A stretch of DNA of 59,205 nt, from contig CALUJC010000019.1 of the NCBI GenBank assembly GCA_944320865.1, forward strand, positions 1 through 59,205, given 5' to 3'. The notes under the pieces were generated by a model. The model was not told the origin of the DNA. It searched no databases and saw nothing but the letters and a program-made list of their open reading frames with translations. Positions within the stretch are counted from its first letter, which is position 1, and each line of letters starts with the position of its first letter. This document shows positions 8,296 to 17,055 of this stretch, piece after piece. The translations under genes were made by a program, and so were the position numbers. The stretch is from an uncultured Bacteroides sp. (GTDB lineage Bacteria; Bacteroidota; Bacteroidia; Bacteroidales; Bacteroidaceae).

Positions 8296-8952
8296 TCACT
8301 GCCCGGCGTTTTTCTTCAGCCACTCCAGGCGGCGTTGGTCGGGCAAGTGTTTTACTTGGAAGTGCTCGAAGGTAGCTGTGAATCCCTCGCCGTCGGGGCA
8401 GGCACCCATAAGGCCGACCATTACCGGGGTGTTGTCCTGCAACCAGGCGTTGCGCATCATGGTATACTCCTTGTCGTCGAACGAGTAAAACACCTCCACG
8501 GCATCCAGCCTCCGCACGGCCTTTATCCAGATGTAAGGCACAGGCTTGTCGAGGGTGATGACGCTCCAGTCCGACGTGTTGTGCGTCACCACGGTGCTCA
8601 GGTTATACTTCCCGTCCACAAACTCAATGCCTGCCTTGATGTAGTTCTTGTGGTCGATGCGTAGCATCAATCCCGCCTGGTCGAAACGTACCCGATAGTC
8701 GCCCGTCACCTTCACCTTCACTTCAAACTCTCCCCCGTATGTGGCATAATAGAAAGGGGCATCGTCTACCGTGAAGCCATAATGGGAGATGCGCCAATAA
8801 TCGCTTTTCGGGGTAACGGACATGGTAAGGGCATTGTCCTTGATTTCCCATTGCGCCGGCTCGTTGAACCATTGCATCTTCTCCAACGTCTGCGCCATGC
8901 CATTCTGTAGGAACAAGGCCAGGGCTAAGCCCAAGAATACTGTTTTTTTCAT
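8296..8952 (-). CDS. Secreted DUF1349 (concanavalin A-like) protein
   Basis: 218 residues with a signal peptide (MKKTVFLGLALALFLQNGMAQ). The mature protein is a single DUF1349 beta-sandwich, with segments such as RVRFDQAGLMLRIDHKNYIKAGIEF, WIKAVRRLDAVEVFYSFD and VMVGLMGACPDGEGFTATFE. Such domains are found in carbohydrate-related proteins, but substrate or catalytic residues cannot be assigned. It is expressed from a palindromic promoter shared with the glycerate kinase gene. Confidence 0.82.
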   Translation of the reverse strand: MKKTVFLGLALALFLQNGMAQTLEKMQWFNEPAQWEIKDNALTMSVTPKSDYWRISHYGFTVDDAPFYYATYGGEFEVKVKVTGDYRVRFDQAGLMLRIDHKNYIKAGIEFVDGKYNLSTVVTHNTSDWSVITLDKPVPYIWIKAVRRLDAVEVFYSFDDKEYTMMRNAWLQDNTPVMVGLMGACPDGEGFTATFEHFQVKHLPDQRRLEWLKKNAGQ

Positions 8953-8995
8953 CGCTTTATATGTTTTGAATTATACAAATCCACATGATTTTCTT

Positions 8996-9011
8996 TACTT
9001 TTGCAAAAGTA
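8996..9011. promoter_or_regulatory. Palindromic bidirectional promoter core
   Basis: tacttttgcaaaagta is a perfect 16-bp palindrome that contains TACTTTTG, an exact -7 element, on each strand (8996-9003 plus, 9004-9011 minus). The start codons lie 61 bp downstream on the plus strand (glycerate kinase, 9064) and 52 bp downstream on the minus strand (DUF1349 gene, 8952), so the layout is almost symmetric. Confidence 0.6.
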
Positions 9012-9063
9012 CGGCATTATATCGGTGCACACAATTATTAGCAAGCATCTTTTCCTACATAAT

Positions 9064-10242
9064 ATGAACCCAGCATTTACTAAAATCATCGTAGCCATGG
9101 ATTCTTTCAAAGGCTGCCTCACTTCAAACGAGGCGGGCCAGGCAGCCATGGAGGGCATACAGAAAGATTTTCCCAATATAGAAGTGGCATGTATCCCTGT
9201 GTCAGACGGAGGCGACGGTATGCTGGATGTATTGGTTCAAGCCACCGGCGGACGAAGCATCACACTGAATGTGCACGACCCGCTGATGCGCTCCTGTACC
9301 GCACGCTATGGGATTTCTCCGGATGGGCATACGGCTTTTATCGAAATGGCCATGGCAAGCGGCCTAAGCCTTGTACCAACCACGCAGCGCAACCCTATGC
9401 TGACTTCAACTTACGGGACAGGAGAGTTAGTGCTCGATGCCCTGAAGCGGGGGTGCCGGAACTTCATCATCGGCTTAGGCGGAAGCGCCACCAACGATGC
9501 CGGACTGGGCATGTTGCAAGCTTTGGGTTATAGGTTCCTCAACCAAGCCAAGGAAACCTTGGGAGCGAGCCTTGAAACGGTAATGAACGGGAGCTTAATG
9601 GCTGAAGTAGCCGCTATAGATACCTCCCACGTGTGTCCCGAAGTGCGGGAAGCCCGTTTTCTCCTGGCTTGTGATGTACAAGCCCCTTTCTATGGCCCTC
9701 AAGGAGCCGCCTGCGTCTTCGCGCCCCAAAAGGGAGCCGATGAAAACATGGTAAAAGCATTGGATAGGAACCTTGAACATTTAGCCTCCGTCATTCAGCG
9801 GGAGACAGGAAAAGACATTGCCTCACTGCCCGGAGCCGGAGCTGCCGGAGGCATGGGAGGCGGCATGATGGCTTTGCTGAACGCCATGATGGAACCTGGT
9901 GCAAAGGTAGTGCTTGATGCTATACATTTCAAGAAACAAATAACAGGAGCAAGCCTTGTCATCACGGGCGAAGGCAAATCGGACAGACAAACACTGATGG
10001 GGAAAATTCCTTCAGGCATTTTGGAAGAAGCCACCCGGCAAGGCATCCCTACCCTGCTCTTGTCGGGGAGCATAGAAGATGTGAATGAACTAAATAGCGC
10101 AGGTTTTCTCGGCGTGTTCTCCACCACTCCGCGCCCCATGTCCCTTGCACAAGCCATGGAGCCCAATGTAGCACGAAACAATATCCGGGAAACTGCCCGG
10201 CAAATTATCCGGGTCTTACAACATGGCCTTCCTGCGATATGA
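9064..10242 (+). CDS. Glycerate kinase
   Basis: 392-residue glycerate kinase of the GarK/GlxK type, phosphorylating D-glycerate for entry into lower glycolysis. KIIVAMDSFKGCLTSNEAG at the N-terminus, PVSDGGDGMLDVL, IGLGGSATNDAGLGMLQALG and ITGEGKSDRQTLMGKIP are characteristic. The start MNPAFTKIIVAMDS at 9064 is preferred; an upstream in-frame ATG lies inside the promoter. Glycerate is a neighbour of the serine pathway encoded about 1-4 kb further on, but a functional link is inference. Confidence 0.93.
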   Translation: MNPAFTKIIVAMDSFKGCLTSNEAGQAAMEGIQKDFPNIEVACIPVSDGGDGMLDVLVQATGGRSITLNVHDPLMRSCTARYGISPDGHTAFIEMAMASGLSLVPTTQRNPMLTSTYGTGELVLDALKRGCRNFIIGLGGSATNDAGLGMLQALGYRFLNQAKETLGASLETVMNGSLMAEVAAIDTSHVCPEVREARFLLACDVQAPFYGPQGAACVFAPQKGADENMVKALDRNLEHLASVIQRETGKDIASLPGAGAAGGMGGGMMALLNAMMEPGAKVVLDAIHFKKQITGASLVITGEGKSDRQTLMGKIPSGILEEATRQGIPTLLLSGSIEDVNELNSAGFLGVFSTTPRPMSLAQAMEPNVARNNIRETARQIIRVLQHGLPAI

Positions 10243-10272
10243 AGCAATAAGCATTAACTTTTCACGCCAGAA

Positions 10273-10851
10273 TCAGCACAATAATTTGCGGATAGCTTTC
10301 CGGCACCTTTTCATATCTTTATCGGTCAAATCCGGTTGGCGCTTAGTACCCGGCTTCTCTATGACGGACACGATGCGGAATCCGCTCCACTTCAATATCT
10401 CGCGCAAAGCCCTTACGGTGCCGCGCGACTGGCGAAACCACACGTTGAAAGGCCACGGAGTGGTACAGGTGCTTACAAGGATGGCCTTCTTCCCTTTATG
10501 CAAAGGCAAGGGCATACTATACCGGTTTTCGCCCATCATGCCATACACCATGCGGTCAAACAACATTTTTAGTTGTCCCGGCATGTTTCCCCAATAGCAA
10601 GGAGCACCTACCACCAAAGCATCCGCTTCTTGCAGGAGAGCCAATGTACGTTGAGCATCATCTTCGGGAAAAATGCATGCCAATGAAGCGCGGCACTTCA
10701 TGCAACCTATACAAGGACGCACCTGAAGGTTTGCCACACGAATGCTGTACACCTCTACACCGAGCCGCTTTGCCTCGCTTTCTATAAGGCTAAGCATACG
10801 GGAAACGTTGCCTTGCTCTCGCGGACTTCCATTAATAAGAAGGACTTTCAT
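10273..10851 (-). CDS. Flavodoxin-fold NAD(P)H-dependent oxidoreductase
   Basis: A 192-residue flavoprotein of the NADPH-dependent FMN reductase/iron-sulfur flavoprotein group. It opens with the FMN phosphate loop KVLLINGSPREQGNVSRML, and has GAPCYWGNMPGQLKMLFDRM in the middle. The Cys-rich stretch CIGCMKCRASLAC (about residues 47-60) suggests a cluster or redox cysteines. Substrate unknown. It converges on the glycerate kinase gene and follows the terminator of the serine operon, so it is probably transcribed on its own. Confidence 0.85.
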   Translation of the reverse strand: MKVLLINGSPREQGNVSRMLSLIESEAKRLGVEVYSIRVANLQVRPCIGCMKCRASLACIFPEDDAQRTLALLQEADALVVGAPCYWGNMPGQLKMLFDRMVYGMMGENRYSMPLPLHKGKKAILVSTCTTPWPFNVWFRQSRGTVRALREILKWSGFRIVSVIEKPGTKRQPDLTDKDMKRCRKAIRKLLC

Positions 10852-10875
10852 AAGTTACGGTAAGAAAAAAAGAAG

Positions 10876-10920
10876 ACTTCCCGCTTTCCCTCTCTTAACG
10901 GTAAGAAGAAAGCGGGAAGT
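10876..10920 (-). terminator. Rho-independent terminator of the serine operon
   Basis: acttcccgctttc (10876-10888) and gaaagcgggaagt (10908-10920) form a perfect 13-bp stem. On the minus strand it is followed by a T-rich tract (plus strand taagaaaaaaagaag). It lies 32 bp after the DUF1015 stop codon. Confidence 0.8.
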
Positions 10921-10951
10921 CCGTCTTATAACAAAATAAAGCTACGCGTTT

Positions 10952-12199
10952 TCAATCAAGCTTATGTATCACAAGACCGGAGCGCAATTTAGGCTCAAAC
11001 CACGTGGTCTTGGGCGGCATGATGTTGCCCGTATCGGCAATGTCCATCAGCTGCTTCATGCTGACGGGATACAATGCCAGGGCCACTTTCATCTCCCCGC
11101 TGTCCACACGTTTTTTCAGCTCACCAAGTCCACGGATGCCTCCCACGAAGTCAATGCGTTTGTCTGAGCGCAAGTCTTTAATGCCGAGTATCTCGTCCAA
11201 TATCAGATTGGACGAAATGGTCACATCAAGCACCCCGATGGGGTCATTATCATCATAAGTGCCTGGCTTGGCAGTAAGACTATACCATTTTCCACCCAAG
11301 TAGAGCGAGAAGTTGTGCAGACAAGCAGGCTTATACACCTCCGTACCTTTCTCCTCTACCACGAAGTTCTTGCGCAGGGCATCGAGAAATTGCGTGGGGG
11401 TAAGCCCGTTCAAGTCTTTCACCACCCGGTTATAGTCGATGATGGTCAGCTGGTTGGCAGGGAAGCATACGGCCATAAAGTAGTTATACTCTTCATCACC
11501 CCGGTGGTTGGGGTTCTGCTTTGCCTTTTCGGCGCCCACCAAGGCAGCGGCCGCACTACGGTGATGCCCGTCGGCAATGTACAAGGCAGGCATCTTGGCA
11601 AACTCGCGGGTGATGAGGTCGATGTCTTCTTTCTGGTCGATGACCCAGAACCGGTGGCCAAAGCCGTCGCCCGGAGCAATGAAGTCATAGACAGGCTCAC
11701 CGGCCGTATAGCGCGCAATGAGGGCATCGAGTGTCTTGTTGTCCGGATAGGCAAAGAACACCGGCTCTATGTTGGCGTTGCACACACGCACGTGCTTCAT
11801 GCGGTCTTCCTCCTTGTCGCGGCGGGTCAGCTCGTGCTTCTTTATGGTACCATTCATGTAGTCGGGCACGTAGGCGCCCACCACCAGGCCGTATTGCGTC
11901 TTGCCGTTCATGGTCTGGGCATAGATGTAATAATTCTCCTGCCCGTCCTGCACCAGCCAACCTTTGTCTTGAAACTTCCGAAAGTTTTCGGCAGCCTTCT
12001 GATAGACGCGCGGGTCGTGCTCGTCCGTACCTACAGGAAAGTCTATTTCAGGCTTGATGATGTGGTAGAGGGACATTTCGTTGCCCTCGGCCTCTGCACG
12101 TGCCTCCTCGGAGTTAAGCACGTCGTAGGGGCGGGACACCACCTTCTCCACCAGTTCGCGTGGCGGACGCAAGCCTTTAAAGGGTTTAATTGTTGCCAT
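10952..12199 (-). CDS. DUF1015 family protein of the serine operon
   Basis: 415-residue DUF1015 protein. The N-terminus MATIKPFKGLRPPRELVEKVVSRPYDVLN, the central ADGHHRSAAA segment and FMAVCFPANQLTIIDYNRVV are typical. The family is often encoded with serA/serC. Its biochemical role is not established to my knowledge, but the conserved neighbourhood implies serine or phosphoserine metabolism. The start at 12199 is chosen over an upstream in-frame start that would run through the preceding small gene. Its first 14 bp overlap that gene, and the operon terminator follows. Confidence 0.88.
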   Translation of the reverse strand: MATIKPFKGLRPPRELVEKVVSRPYDVLNSEEARAEAEGNEMSLYHIIKPEIDFPVGTDEHDPRVYQKAAENFRKFQDKGWLVQDGQENYYIYAQTMNGKTQYGLVVGAYVPDYMNGTIKKHELTRRDKEEDRMKHVRVCNANIEPVFFAYPDNKTLDALIARYTAGEPVYDFIAPGDGFGHRFWVIDQKEDIDLITREFAKMPALYIADGHHRSAAAALVGAEKAKQNPNHRGDEEYNYFMAVCFPANQLTIIDYNRVVKDLNGLTPTQFLDALRKNFVVEEKGTEVYKPACLHNFSLYLGGKWYSLTAKPGTYDDNDPIGVLDVTISSNLILDEILGIKDLRSDKRIDFVGGIRGLGELKKRVDSGEMKVALALYPVSMKQLMDIADTGNIMPPKTTWFEPKLRSGLVIHKLD

Positions 12200-12416
12200 T
12201 TCTTTGTTGTTTAAGTTTAGCATAAGGCGGCTTGGCCTTGAAAGCCGCCCGCAGGAAAGAAACGATGCGCCACGCGCCGATGCCCAGCAAGGCAATGGCC
12301 AGCCCGTGGAGCAAACCCTCGCCGTAAGTGCCGCACCACTTGCTTGCTGTCAGTGCGACCGATGCAAGGCCAAGCGGAATGAATATATGCAGGCAGGTTC
12401 GGGTTTCTTTCTTCAT
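12186..12416 (-). CDS. Small membrane protein in the serine operon
   Basis: A 76-residue protein (MKKETRTCLHIFIPLGLAS...) with two predicted membrane segments (about residues 8-24 and 29-48) and a basic C-terminal tail. No family is recognised. It is sandwiched between serA (14 bp upstream) and the DUF1015 gene (14 bp overlap), so translational coupling is likely. An upstream start at 12458 would overlap serA and is not favoured. Confidence 0.65.
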   Translation of the reverse strand: MKKETRTCLHIFIPLGLASVALTASKWCGTYGEGLLHGLAIALLGIGAWRIVSFLRAAFKAKPPYAKLKQQRNGNN

Positions 12417-12430
12417 CGTCTCTGTGTTTT

Positions 12431-13351
12431 TTATTTGTTTACGCGGAACTTCTCGCATCCGTCTTTGAAGAAGCCCACAATCTGCTTGGCGGCGGCAATG
12501 CCGGCGTTGATGTTGGCCTCGGCGGTCTGCGCGCCCATCTTCTTGGGGGTGGAGAAATAGCGGCCGGCAAACTTGGCGGCAAACGTGTCGTTGGCTACGG
12601 GCATAATGTCCGTCACATACTTCAGGTCGGTGCGTTCCTCCATCAGTTTGATTAGTTCTTCTTCATTGATGACCTCCTTGCGGGCAGTGTTCACCAGCAA
12701 GCCGCCCTTGGGCATACGGTTTACCAAGGCGTAATTGATGGAATTCTTCGTCTCAGCCGTAGCAGGGATGTGGAGGGAAACCACGTTGCACGTTTCATAC
12801 AGTTCTTCGGCAGAGGCCACGGCCTTTACGCCGTCAGCTTCAATGGCCTCTTTCGGGCAGAAAGCATCGTAAGCATAGATATCCATACCAAACCCTTTGG
12901 CTATGCGGGCCACGTTACGCCCCACATTGCCGTAGGCGTGGATGCCCAGCTTCTTGCCTTTCAGCTCAGTGCCCGAAGTACCGTTGTACATGTTGCGCAC
13001 GGCCATCACCATCAAGCCGAAAGCCAGCTCAGCCACGGCGTTGGAGTTCTGACCGGGGGTGTTCATCACGCAGACGTTGTGGGCTGTAGCTGCTGCCAGG
13101 TCTACGTTGTCATATCCGGCACCGGCACGCACCACTATCTTCAGATTCTTGGCTGCATCAAGCACCTCGGCATCTATCACATCGCTGCGGATAATGATGG
13201 CATCCACATCCTTTACGGCTTCGAGCAATTTGGCCTTCTCGCCATATTTTTCCAGCAACACAAGTTCATATCCCGCTGCTTCCACTTCTTTTTGAATACC
13301 GTCTACGGCAACTTTGGCAAACGGCTTATCGGTAGCTACTAATATTTTCAT
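12431..13351 (-). CDS. serA: D-3-phosphoglycerate dehydrogenase, short ACT-less form
   Basis: First enzyme of the phosphorylated serine pathway: oxidises 3-phosphoglycerate with NAD+. The 306-residue chain lacks the C-terminal ACT domain, so feedback inhibition by serine through ACT is not expected. Substrate-domain IIRSDVIDAEVL, RAGAGYDNVDLAAA, NAD-domain GIHAYGNVGRNVARIAKGFG and LLVNTARKEVINEEEL are visible. The usual catalytic His of the TPHxG motif is replaced: here the segment reads STPKKMGAQTAEAN, with Lys in its place. The same change is known from the Entamoeba enzyme and its Bacteroides relatives. Confidence 0.93.
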   Translation of the reverse strand: MKILVATDKPFAKVAVDGIQKEVEAAGYELVLLEKYGEKAKLLEAVKDVDAIIIRSDVIDAEVLDAAKNLKIVVRAGAGYDNVDLAAATAHNVCVMNTPGQNSNAVAELAFGLMVMAVRNMYNGTSGTELKGKKLGIHAYGNVGRNVARIAKGFGMDIYAYDAFCPKEAIEADGVKAVASAEELYETCNVVSLHIPATAETKNSINYALVNRMPKGGLLVNTARKEVINEEELIKLMEERTDLKYVTDIMPVANDTFAAKFAGRYFSTPKKMGAQTAEANINAGIAAAKQIVGFFKDGCEKFRVNK

Positions 13352-13386
13352 GACTTTAATAATTTAGTTGACAAGTAAATAAATTA

Positions 13387-13443
13387 ACGAGTTGACGAGG
13401 CCACGGCAACCTTGTGACCTAAAGCCTTGTCAACCCGTCAACT
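13387..13443. repeat. 57-bp intergenic inverted-repeat element (family copy 2)
   Basis: The element lies between serC and serA. Outer arms agttgacg (13390-13397) and cgtcaact (13436-13443) are perfect inverted copies; an inner pairing of gttgacgagg (13391-13400) with ccttgtcaac (13425-13434) is an alternative. Its borders match the element at 3370-3425. It could act as an RNA structure within the ser transcript. Confidence 0.55.
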
Positions 13444-13470
13444 GAACGCGCTATGCGCAAATTGCCTTTT

Positions 13471-14538
13471 TTAATGAAGTTTCTCAAACTCTTGCATGCA
13501 CTCTACCAATGCCTTTACGCTTTCCAAAGGCAAGGCGTTGTAGCACGATGCACGGAAACCGCCGACCGAACGGTGGCCCTTGATACCTACCATGCCGCGT
13601 TCGGTGGCAAAGTTCAAGAAATCGGCCTCCAACTCTTTGTATTCGGGTGCCATGACAAAGCAGATGTTCATGCGCGAACGGTCCTCCTTAGCTGCGGTAC
13701 CTACAAACAACTTGTTACGGTCGATTTCCGAATACAGCAGGTCGGCCCGCTCAATGGCGCGGCGTTCCATCTCCTTCACGCCGCCTTGCGCCTTAATCCA
13801 AAGCAAAGTTTGAAGCGCAGCATAAATAGGAACCACAGGAGGCGTGTTGAACATGGACCCTCCGTCGATGTGCGTCTGGTAATTCAGCATCGTAGGAATG
13901 TAGCGCGACACCTTACCTACAGCATCGTTCTTCACGATAACAAACGTTACGCCGGCAGGAGCCAGGTTCTTCTGCGCACCACCATATATACATATATATT
14001 TAGATACATCCACCGGACGGGAGAAGATGTCGGAAGACATGTCGGCCACCATGGGGACGTTAACATCCAAATCAGCCTTCAACTCCGTACCGAAAATAGT
14101 GTTGTTCGTCGTGATGTGGAAATAGTCTACATCAGCAGGCACAGTATAATCTTTCGGGATGAACGTGTAGTTAGCATCGGCAGAAGAAGCCACTTCCACC
14201 ACTTCGCCAAAGCCCTTAGCTTCCTTCATAGCCTTCTTTGCCCACGTACCCGTATTGAGGTAAGCAGCTTTCTTTTCCAAGAAGTTATAGGGAACCATGC
14301 AGAATTCCAAGCTGGCACCCCCTCCCAAGAACAACACGGAGTAGCCCTCAGGGATGTTGAGCAATTCCTTAAACAAAGCTACCGCCTCGTCTACCACGGG
14401 CTTGAAGTCCTTGGCACGATGGCTGATTTCCATCAGGGAAAGGCCGGAGCCGTTAAAATCCAAAATGGCTTTCGCCGTATCCTCTATCACTTCGCGCGGA
14501 AGGATGGAAGGTCCTGCATTGAAGTTATGCTTTTTCAT
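13471..14538 (-). CDS. serC: Phosphoserine aminotransferase
   Basis: PLP enzyme turning 3-phosphohydroxypyruvate and glutamate into phosphoserine. The 355-residue length and the start [19 protein letters not shown] are standard. [18 protein letters not shown] and the PLP lysine motif [20 protein letters not shown] (Lys in AQKN) are present, and the C-terminus has [16 protein letters not shown]. First gene of the serC-serA-DUF1015 operon; the 119-bp gap to serA holds a 57-bp inverted-repeat element. No phosphoserine phosphatase gene is in the operon. Confidence 0.95.
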   Translation of the reverse strand: MKKHNFNAGPSILPREVIEDTAKAILDFNGSGLSLMEISHRAKDFKPVVDEAVALFKELLNIPEGYSVLFLGGGASLEFCMVPYNFLEKKAAYLNTGTWAKKAMKEAKGFGEVVEVASSADANYTFIPKDYTVPADVDYFHITTNNTIFGTELKADLDVNVPMVADMSSDIFSRPVDVSKYICIYGGAQKNLAPAGVTFVIVKNDAVGKVSRYIPTMLNYQTHIDGGSMFNTPPVVPIYAALQTLLWIKAQGGVKEMERRAIERADLLYSEIDRNKLFVGTAAKEDRSRMNICFVMAPEYKELEADFLNFATERGMVGIKGHRSVGGFRASCYNALPLESVKALVECMQEFEKLH

Positions 14539-14595
14539 TGTGAAGTTTGTTTTGGTTATACAATTTCTTTTTTATGTATGTCTGTTTCGACTTGG

Positions 14596-14603
14596 CGAAA
14601 TTA
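14596..14603 (-). promoter_or_regulatory. Possible -7 element of serC
   Basis: The minus strand reads TAATTTCG, one mismatch from TAnnTTTG, 57 bp upstream of the serC start. This is the only near-match in the 229-bp gap to the helicase gene, which otherwise shows nothing recognisable. Confidence 0.3.
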
Positions 14604-14767
14604 CGGAATTATTTCTGCAATACCAACCTTTCCTTATAAAATTTGCAAAGAATGGGCTTTTTCCTTTACTTTTTACTGTTTTATGTCAATTATACACACC
14701 ATTTTGTAATACAAAAACGACAATATATAGACAAAACAGCCTTTTTCCGCACCAAATACTTACACTC

Positions 14768-16084
14768 TCATTTAGCCTCTTCAATCAGTGTTTTCATGCC
14801 CTTTATCTTCTCGCCGCGTACCAAGACGAGCAATTGCCTCACTTTTTCGCGGCGGACAGCCACAAAGGCATAATGTTCGCGCACGTCCACTTGGCCGATG
14901 TCATCTTTCCCCAATCCTCCTTTTTTATACAGGAAGCCCACAATATCCACCTTGTTCAACTTATCTTTCTTGCCCTTACCTAAATATAATGTCACCCAAC
15001 AGGGTTTTACCGGAGCAGGTATCACGTCGGGCCATTCAAACACGGCGATATTTCCCGTGATATATTCAGGAAGGCGCTCTTCCGGATGAAGGATAAGAAA
15101 CGAGGTACCCCGCGCTTCCCAACGCGCCGTACGCCCATTGCGGTGGACAAAGGCCTCGCGGGTGACGGGCAGGTGGTAATGTACGACACAGCCCACCCCG
15201 GTGATGTCCAACCCACGGGAAGCCAAATCTGTAGAAACCAGCACCGGACAGCTTCCGTTTCTGAACTTATATAATGCACGTTCACGCTCCATCTGCTCCA
15301 TGCCTCCATGAAAAGCTTCGCAAGCCACTTTCTTCGACTTCAAAAAGCCCACAACACGGTCTACACTCTCCCGATAATTAACAAATACCAAGGTAGATGA
15401 TGCACCCAACACGCACAGCAGGCGATACAACGTTTCGAGCTTGTCTTTCTGCGGCGACAAGACCTGTTTCACATCCAGCCGCCCGTCACTAAGCACGCCG
15501 GACAAAAAATCAAGCTTCGTGACCCGGCGTCCCATGCCCACGAAGCGTGGTATATCTTCAGCATCGGTAGCCGAAAGCAACACCCGCTTGTCCAATGCCG
15601 GAAGGCGGCCCAACACCTCCGCCATCTCCTCCTGAAAGCCCAGCTCAAGGCACTTGTCAAACTCGTCGATGACCAATGTCCGCACACTGCCGGCATCAAA
15701 ATTCCCCTTCCGCAGATGGTCATTCATCCGTCCGGGCGTGCCGATGACGACCGAGGGCGAAAGAGCCTTCATGGCCCGGTGCTCTTCCATGGCAGGCCTG
15801 CCCCCGTAACAACCCATGGCCCGGAAGGGCGTACCCATCTGCTTGAACACCGTGGCAATCTGCAAAGCCAATTCGCGCGAAGGCACCAAAACCACGGCTT
15901 GCACCCCATGCACTTCGGCATTCAACCCCTGTATGAGAGGCAACAGGAAAGCCAGTGTTTTACCCGAACCGGTAGGCGACAACAACAACAAATCTCCCTC
16001 CCGGCGGAAAGCCTCAAGGGTTGCCTCTTGCATCGGCGTCAACTGCCCGATGCCCAACGGGCGGAGCATATCTGAAATTTCCAT
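14768..16084 (-). CDS. DbpA-like ATP-dependent RNA helicase
   Basis: 438-residue superfamily 2 RNA helicase. Motifs in order: Q motif (IGQLTPMQEATL), motif I SPTGSGKT, PSRELALQ, GTPGR, motif II VIDEFD, SAT, then SRGLDITGV and HRNGRTAR. Motif II is DEFD rather than DEAD. The last 75 residues (VTLYLGKGKKDKLNKVDIVG...) fit the DbpA-type RNA-binding domain that recognises 23S rRNA, so a role in large-subunit assembly is likely by family. Confidence 0.9.
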   Translation of the reverse strand: MEISDMLRPLGIGQLTPMQEATLEAFRREGDLLLLSPTGSGKTLAFLLPLIQGLNAEVHGVQAVVLVPSRELALQIATVFKQMGTPFRAMGCYGGRPAMEEHRAMKALSPSVVIGTPGRMNDHLRKGNFDAGSVRTLVIDEFDKCLELGFQEEMAEVLGRLPALDKRVLLSATDAEDIPRFVGMGRRVTKLDFLSGVLSDGRLDVKQVLSPQKDKLETLYRLLCVLGASSTLVFVNYRESVDRVVGFLKSKKVACEAFHGGMEQMERERALYKFRNGSCPVLVSTDLASRGLDITGVGCVVHYHLPVTREAFVHRNGRTARWEARGTSFLILHPEERLPEYITGNIAVFEWPDVIPAPVKPCWVTLYLGKGKKDKLNKVDIVGFLYKKGGLGKDDIGQVDVREHYAFVAVRREKVRQLLVLVRGEKIKGMKTLIEEAK

Positions 16085-16104
16085 AGGCTACATATCTTAC
16101 TGTG

Positions 16105-16112
16105 CAAAGGTA
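16105..16112 (-). promoter_or_regulatory. -7 element of the helicase gene
   Basis: The minus strand reads TACCTTTG, an exact TAnnTTTG match, 21 bp upstream of the helicase start codon. Confidence 0.5.
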
Positions 16113-16237
16113 CAAAATTTGCTTCAAACCGGAAAGCGCTTAACACAAACGCAGGAACCAGCGGGGGTATTTGATAAAAATTGCTTACCGACATCGTTCC
16201 ATCTTCGTTCTTTGTTCGCTTCTATAGCGACAAGAAT

Positions 16238-16292
16238 GGAACGAACATGGTACGAACTTGGTACGACTATGGTACGAACCTGGTCCCATGCG
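16238..16292. repeat. Degenerate tandem array, five units of 11 bp
   Basis: The blocks are ggaacgaacat, ggtacgaactt, ggtacgactat, ggtacgaacct and ggtcccatgcg, in exact 11-bp register. The array is the main content of the 304-bp gap between the divergent helicase and yqgE genes (16085-16388). Just before it, cgttccat and cttgttcgct-like stretches mirror the array, giving an imperfect stem. The remaining bases show no gene. Confidence 0.7.
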
Positions 16293-16388
16293 GATACCTA
16301 AACAGGAGTATGATAAAACATATTTACACCATCATTTATAAGAATATAGGCACGTAAAGACCAATACCGGGCATTTTTTCATGGGGGA

Positions 16389-17042
16389 ATGAAAAAAACA
16401 ACTGATTTGTTGCACATTCCAAAAAATATGCATAAATTAGAAGCCATGTTTAGCAACTCTCGGGACATATTCAAAATCGAGACGAACCACATAGGCCCCG
16501 CCAAAGGGAAGGTTCTTATCTCCGAACCCTTTCTGTGCGATTATATTTTCGGACGGTCGGTTATCCTGTTGGTTGACCATACACAAGATGGAAGCATGGG
16601 CCTTGTGCTGAACAAACCCCTCCCCATATCGCTGAACGACATTATAAACGGGCTTGAACTGGCAGAAGACATCCCCCTCTACCAGGGAGGCCCTATCAGC
16701 ATGGACACTCTGTTTTATCTGCACACCCTCGAAGGCATACCCAGTGCATTACCCATCTCGCGCGGTTTTTACCTGAATGGCGACTTCAGTGATATCAAGC
16801 AATACATCGTGCAAGGCGGAAGCATTAAAGGGAAACTGCGCTTCTTTCTGGGCTATTCGGGATGGGGATGCAAACAACTGAACCAAGAAATCAAGGAAAA
16901 CACATGGATGGTAGGAAAAGAAAGCGTTTCCACCCTGATGGATGAGACGGGTAGCACCACGCTGTGGGAGCATGCGCTGGGCAGCCTGGGGGAGAAGTAT
17001 GAAATGTGGTCGCATTTTCCACAAATCCCTACACTCAACTAA
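16389..17042 (+). CDS. YqgE/AlgH family protein (UPF0301)
   Basis: 217 residues as drawn. The family core starts near residue 27 ([24 protein letters not shown]) with [39 protein letters not shown] and [14 protein letters not shown]. The family's role is unresolved; AlgH influences alginate genes in Pseudomonas. The start is uncertain: 16428 (MHKLEAMF) would give 204 residues, nearer the usual length. No promoter of the TAnnTTTG kind is obvious. It ends 13 bp before the convergent GNAT gene. Confidence 0.85.
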   Translation: MKKTTDLLHIPKNMHKLEAMFSNSRDIFKIETNHIGPAKGKVLISEPFLCDYIFGRSVILLVDHTQDGSMGLVLNKPLPISLNDIINGLELAEDIPLYQGGPISMDTLFYLHTLEGIPSALPISRGFYLNGDFSDIKQYIVQGGSIKGKLRFFLGYSGWGCKQLNQEIKENTWMVGKESVSTLMDETGSTTLWEHALGSLGEKYEMWSHFPQIPTLN

Positions 17043-17055
17043 AATGACTGCCCGC

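Noticed and set aside
13453-14709. 418-codon open frame antisense to serC
   Set aside because: The minus strand is a standard phosphoserine aminotransferase with its PLP motif.
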